This document shows, piece after piece, positions 6,991 to 8,859 of a DNA stretch of 8,859 nt; positions within the stretch are counted from its first letter, which is position 1; every line of letters starts with the position of its first letter. Origin of the DNA: Chitinispirillales bacterium (GTDB taxonomy: Bacteria; Fibrobacterota; Chitinivibrionia; Chitinivibrionales; Chitinivibrionaceae); contig JAIRUI010000001.1 in assembly GCA_031254455.1 (NCBI GenBank), positions 1 to 8,859 of the forward strand, in the 5' to 3' direction. A program made the translations under genes and the position numbers. A model generated the notes under the pieces. It was not told where the DNA came from, made no database searches, and saw nothing but the letters and a program-made list of their open reading frames with translations.

Positions 6991-7677
6991 CTAAGCGCGC
7001 TTAGATTCGTTTTCAGTATATTCTTCTTTAGCGCCGAAAAAAAGCAACTTTTGCTTACCTGTATGAAGGATGTGTGATGCGTATTTTACAGAAGCGGCTA
7101 CGTCGTGGGTAATCATTATTATAGTAATTCCACTGCGATTTAATTTACCAGTTAACTCATACATTTCGGCTGCCGCTTTTGGGTCAAGACCCGATACCGG
7201 CTCGTCCAACAAAAGAATTTTATCTGCGGCGCACAACGCTCGCGCCAACAACACCCGACGTTGCTGACCGCCCGACAGTTCCCGATAGCAGCGCGACGCC
7301 AAAGAATCTACGCCAAGCGTTTCCATGCTGTCTTTGGCAAGCTGCTTTTGCTCCTTGTTATAAAAAGGACGTAAACCGCAGCGGTTAAGACATCCCGACA
7401 GCACCACTTCTTTGACACTGGCGGGAAAATCGTCCTGTATCGCAGCCTGTTGCGGAAGATAGCCGATATTGTCGGGCTTGAGTCCGTCTCCCATTGTAAC
7501 TCTGCCGGACATGGGAGACTTTAATTTTAACAACGCTTTCATAAGCGTAGTTTTACCCGAGCCGTTTTCGCCGACGATACAGAGGAAATCTTTGGCGTTC
7601 ACCTTAAAAGAAATATCGTAAAGTACAATTTTTGTATCATACCCAAGTGTCAGATTAAGACATTCAAGTTGCGGCAT
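6991..7677 (-). CDS. znuC: Metal ABC transporter ATP-binding protein
   Basis: This is a 228-residue ABC ATPase with all motifs intact: Walker A GENGSGKTT (36-44), Q-loop YLPQQ (73-77), signature LSGGQQRR (134-141), Walker B ILLLDEP (154-160) with catalytic Glu159, D-loop SGLD (162-165) and switch His191 in MITHD. The order and length match ZnuC/MntB-type ATPases, which power the ABC-3 permeases. It sits 13 bp after the binding-protein gene and 28 bp before the permease gene. The sequence before its ATG lacks a strong Shine-Dalgarno (GAGAATG about 13 nt away), so translation probably depends on coupling to the upstream gene. ATG at 7677 is chosen because MPQLECLNLTLGY begins the first strand where the family normally does. 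Confidence 0.92.
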   Translation of the reverse strand: MPQLECLNLTLGYDTKIVLYDISFKVNAKDFLCIVGENGSGKTTLMKALLKLKSPMSGRVTMGDGLKPDNIGYLPQQAAIQDDFPASVKEVVLSGCLNRCGLRPFYNKEQKQLAKDSMETLGVDSLASRCYRELSGGQQRRVLLARALCAADKILLLDEPVSGLDPKAAAEMYELTGKLNRSGITIIMITHDVAASVKYASHILHTGKQKLLFFGAKEEYTENESKRA

Positions 7678-7690
7678 ATCGACTACATTC

Positions 7691-8674
7691 TCAATTCAGG
7701 GCGTTCTTTAAGACGTCCAGATTATTTTCCATTACGGAAAGGTATGTTATTCCATTAGCAACATCTTTCGAGGTAACCGACTGCATTGAATTAAGTATGA
7801 GAATCCGCTGATTTTTATCCTTAGTGTTTGCTATGACGGTTTTTGCGATAGATTGATCTGCGCTCTCGGTAACAATAACGTTACGCAATTTCAGTTCGTC
7901 AATCTTTTTGGCAAGAAAGATTATGGTCTCAAAACTCGCCTCTGTTTCCGCAGAACATCCGGTAAAGGCGGCAAAAGGCGTTAAACCGTAATCGTCGGTC
8001 ATGTAACGGAAAGGAAAGCGGTCGCCAAACAGTACCGTTTTGACCGAAGCAGCCTCAGTAACCGCTTGGTATTGTGCGTTCAAAGACGAAAGTTTTTCAA
8101 CGTATTGAGCCGAATTATCCCGATATACTTGTGCATTACCTGCGTCCAAAGACGAAATTGCGTCGGCTATTACAGGCAAAAGCGCAGCGGCGTTTTTCAA
8201 CGAAAGCCATATATGTTCATCATACTCGGCTTCTTCTTCGTCTTCTACATCGCCATTCTCGGATTTCTCCGCTTCCATACCTTCTAAAGTCTCTTCAATC
8301 TTAGCCTTGTCGCCGAGCGATTCAAGTAAATTGATAACCGTCATATTCTTGTTAATCGCTCCTTTAAGCGCGTCATTCACCCATTCGTCTGACTCCCCGC
8401 CCACATAAATGAACAAATCGCAGGTAGATATTTTCGCTATATCGGCGACTGACGGCTGGTAACTGTGTAAATCTATTTTGTTGTCTAAAAGAAGAGTCAA
8501 CTCCACTTTGTCGGCTTTATCCCCAAGTATTTGACGAACCCAGTCGAATTGAGGGAAAACTGTACAAACGATACTGGTTTCCTTGTTTGAGACTTTCTGC
8601 GATTTTTGTTTGCAAGCAAACAGTGTTAGTGTTAGTAATAAAGATGCAAGCGCCAAAACGGTAAAATACTTCAT
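7691..8674 (-). CDS. znuA: Metal ABC transporter substrate-binding lipoprotein
   Basis: The protein has 327 residues from the ATG at 8674, chosen because GGAGG lies 8 nt upstream and the protein then begins with a lipoprotein signal (MKYFTVLALASLLLTLTLFAC) with Cys21 as the lipidation site. The open frame extends to 8755, but that extension would cover the promoter region and lacks a signal. Cluster A-I (ZnuA/PsaA-type) features are His70 in DLHSYQPS, His154 in DEHIWLS after an acidic linker (about 132-152, rich in Glu and Asp), and a C-lobe with GDRFPFRYMTDDYG (217-230) and CSAETEAS (240-247). Asp218 stands where many relatives have a His; Clostridial relatives with GDRFPF exist as far as I recall. 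The protein captures zinc or manganese at the membrane surface for the permease. It is the first gene of the operon. Confidence 0.9.
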   Translation of the reverse strand: MKYFTVLALASLLLTLTLFACKQKSQKVSNKETSIVCTVFPQFDWVRQILGDKADKVELTLLLDNKIDLHSYQPSVADIAKISTCDLFIYVGGESDEWVNDALKGAINKNMTVINLLESLGDKAKIEETLEGMEAEKSENGDVEDEEEAEYDEHIWLSLKNAAALLPVIADAISSLDAGNAQVYRDNSAQYVEKLSSLNAQYQAVTEAASVKTVLFGDRFPFRYMTDDYGLTPFAAFTGCSAETEASFETIIFLAKKIDELKLRNVIVTESADQSIAKTVIANTKDKNQRILILNSMQSVTSKDVANGITYLSVMENNLDVLKNALN

Positions 8675-8682
8675 AGAGAAAT

Positions 8683-8687
8683 CCTCC
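8683..8687 (-). promoter_or_regulatory. Shine-Dalgarno GGAGG that fixes the znuA-like start
   Basis: GGAGG on the minus strand with an 8-nt spacer to ATG at 8674 is the strongest ribosome binding site near this gene and supports the shorter, signal-bearing start over the upstream in-frame ATG at 8755. Confidence 0.8.
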
Positions 8688-8712
8688 AAAAATAATGAAT
8701 TAAAGTTGAACA

Positions 8713-8727
8713 GAAACGTTGCATTTC
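8713..8727. promoter_or_regulatory. Candidate operator (GAAA-N7-TTTC inverted repeat) downstream of the metal operon promoter
   Basis: GAAACGTTGCATTTC is an imperfect palindrome: 4-bp outer arms plus one inner G:C pair. It lies directly between the candidate -10 and the Shine-Dalgarno. Its outer bases resemble the ends of the enterobacterial Zur consensus (GAAATG...CATTTC), but the centre is shorter, so assignment to a Fur-family regulator is only suggestive. Confidence 0.3.
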
Positions 8728-8728
8728 T

Positions 8729-8755
8729 CTTATAAAAATAATAATTTTGGTTCAA
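8729..8755 (-). promoter_or_regulatory. Candidate promoter of the metal-uptake operon
   Basis: TTGAAC (8755-8750) and TATAAG (8734-8729) lie on the minus strand with a 15-bp spacer, or 16 bp if the -35 is read one base upstream. The -10 is 55 bp before the znuA-like ATG. The -35 matches the first four bases of the consensus, but the spacer is slightly short. Farther upstream, 8756-8859 is very AT-rich and shows no gene or other clear element. Confidence 0.45.
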
Positions 8756-8859
8756 TCCTAGTTAATGATAAAAAAATACCATGTTTTTATATAAAATACT
8801 ATATTGCATTCACAGAGTGTACACATCTATAAAATCAAGATAATTTTAACGGATTTTCT

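Noticed and set aside
8066..8304. Two plus-strand frames opposite the binding lipoprotein gene
   Set aside because: They are antisense shadows of a well-supported coding sequence, with no family resemblance or start signal.
7691..8755. Longer start at 8755 for the binding lipoprotein
   Set aside because: It adds 27 residues ahead of a perfect lipoprotein signal, has no good RBS, and overlaps the likely promoter; GGAGG supports 8674.
8817..8824. GTGTACAC perfect palindrome near the right edge
   Set aside because: It is only 8 bp, does not extend with symmetric flanks, and lies about 60 bp upstream of the candidate promoter.

Overview
The window looks like chromosomal DNA of a Gram-negative anaerobe. 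It encodes a predicted outer-membrane beta-barrel protein and a large surface protein ending in a C-terminal domain (T9SS type A / FlgD-Ig-like) of the kind common in Fibrobacterota and Bacteroidota. The ending TYLIVVEAK..., YSTKVGVKR resembles, from memory, gut or sediment Fibrobacterota proteins, so Fibrobacterota is my tentative guess. No rRNA, tRNA, CRISPR array or insertion sequence was seen.

Layout. Bases 1-1572 (+) hold the 3' part of a large surface protein: beta-solenoid-like rungs, three near-identical 73-residue MBG/YDG-like repeats and the C-terminal domain. A 50-bp convergent gap follows, holding a short dispersed palindromic repeat. Bases 1623-5475 (-) form a compact operon with transcription running right to left: a beta-barrel protein, an 899-residue fusion of a membrane transporter-like domain, a spermidine-synthase-like Rossmann domain and TPRs, and an 84-residue orphan. 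Both junctions are TAATG one-base overlaps. A 210-bp spacer (5476-5685) carries a possible terminator and a possible promoter with an inverted repeat.

Bases 5686-8674 (-) form a second operon for zinc- or manganese-type metal uptake: lipoprotein substrate-binding protein (znuA-like), ATPase (znuC-like), permease (znuB-like), and a small Cys-rich secreted protein probably with an OB-like fold. The last junction is again TAATG. Upstream, 8675-8859 holds the likely promoter with a candidate operator.

How the genes work together. The metal operon is functionally coherent: the lipoprotein captures the ion, the permease and ATPase import it, and the Cys-rich protein may buffer or deliver metal outside the inner membrane (inference). 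The other operon is the less understood part. Its spermidine-synthase-like domain keeps the nucleotide-binding shape but lacks the usual catalytic Asp motif, and it is tightly coupled to an outer-membrane protein and an orphan, so a cell-envelope role is more likely than plain polyamine synthesis (inference).
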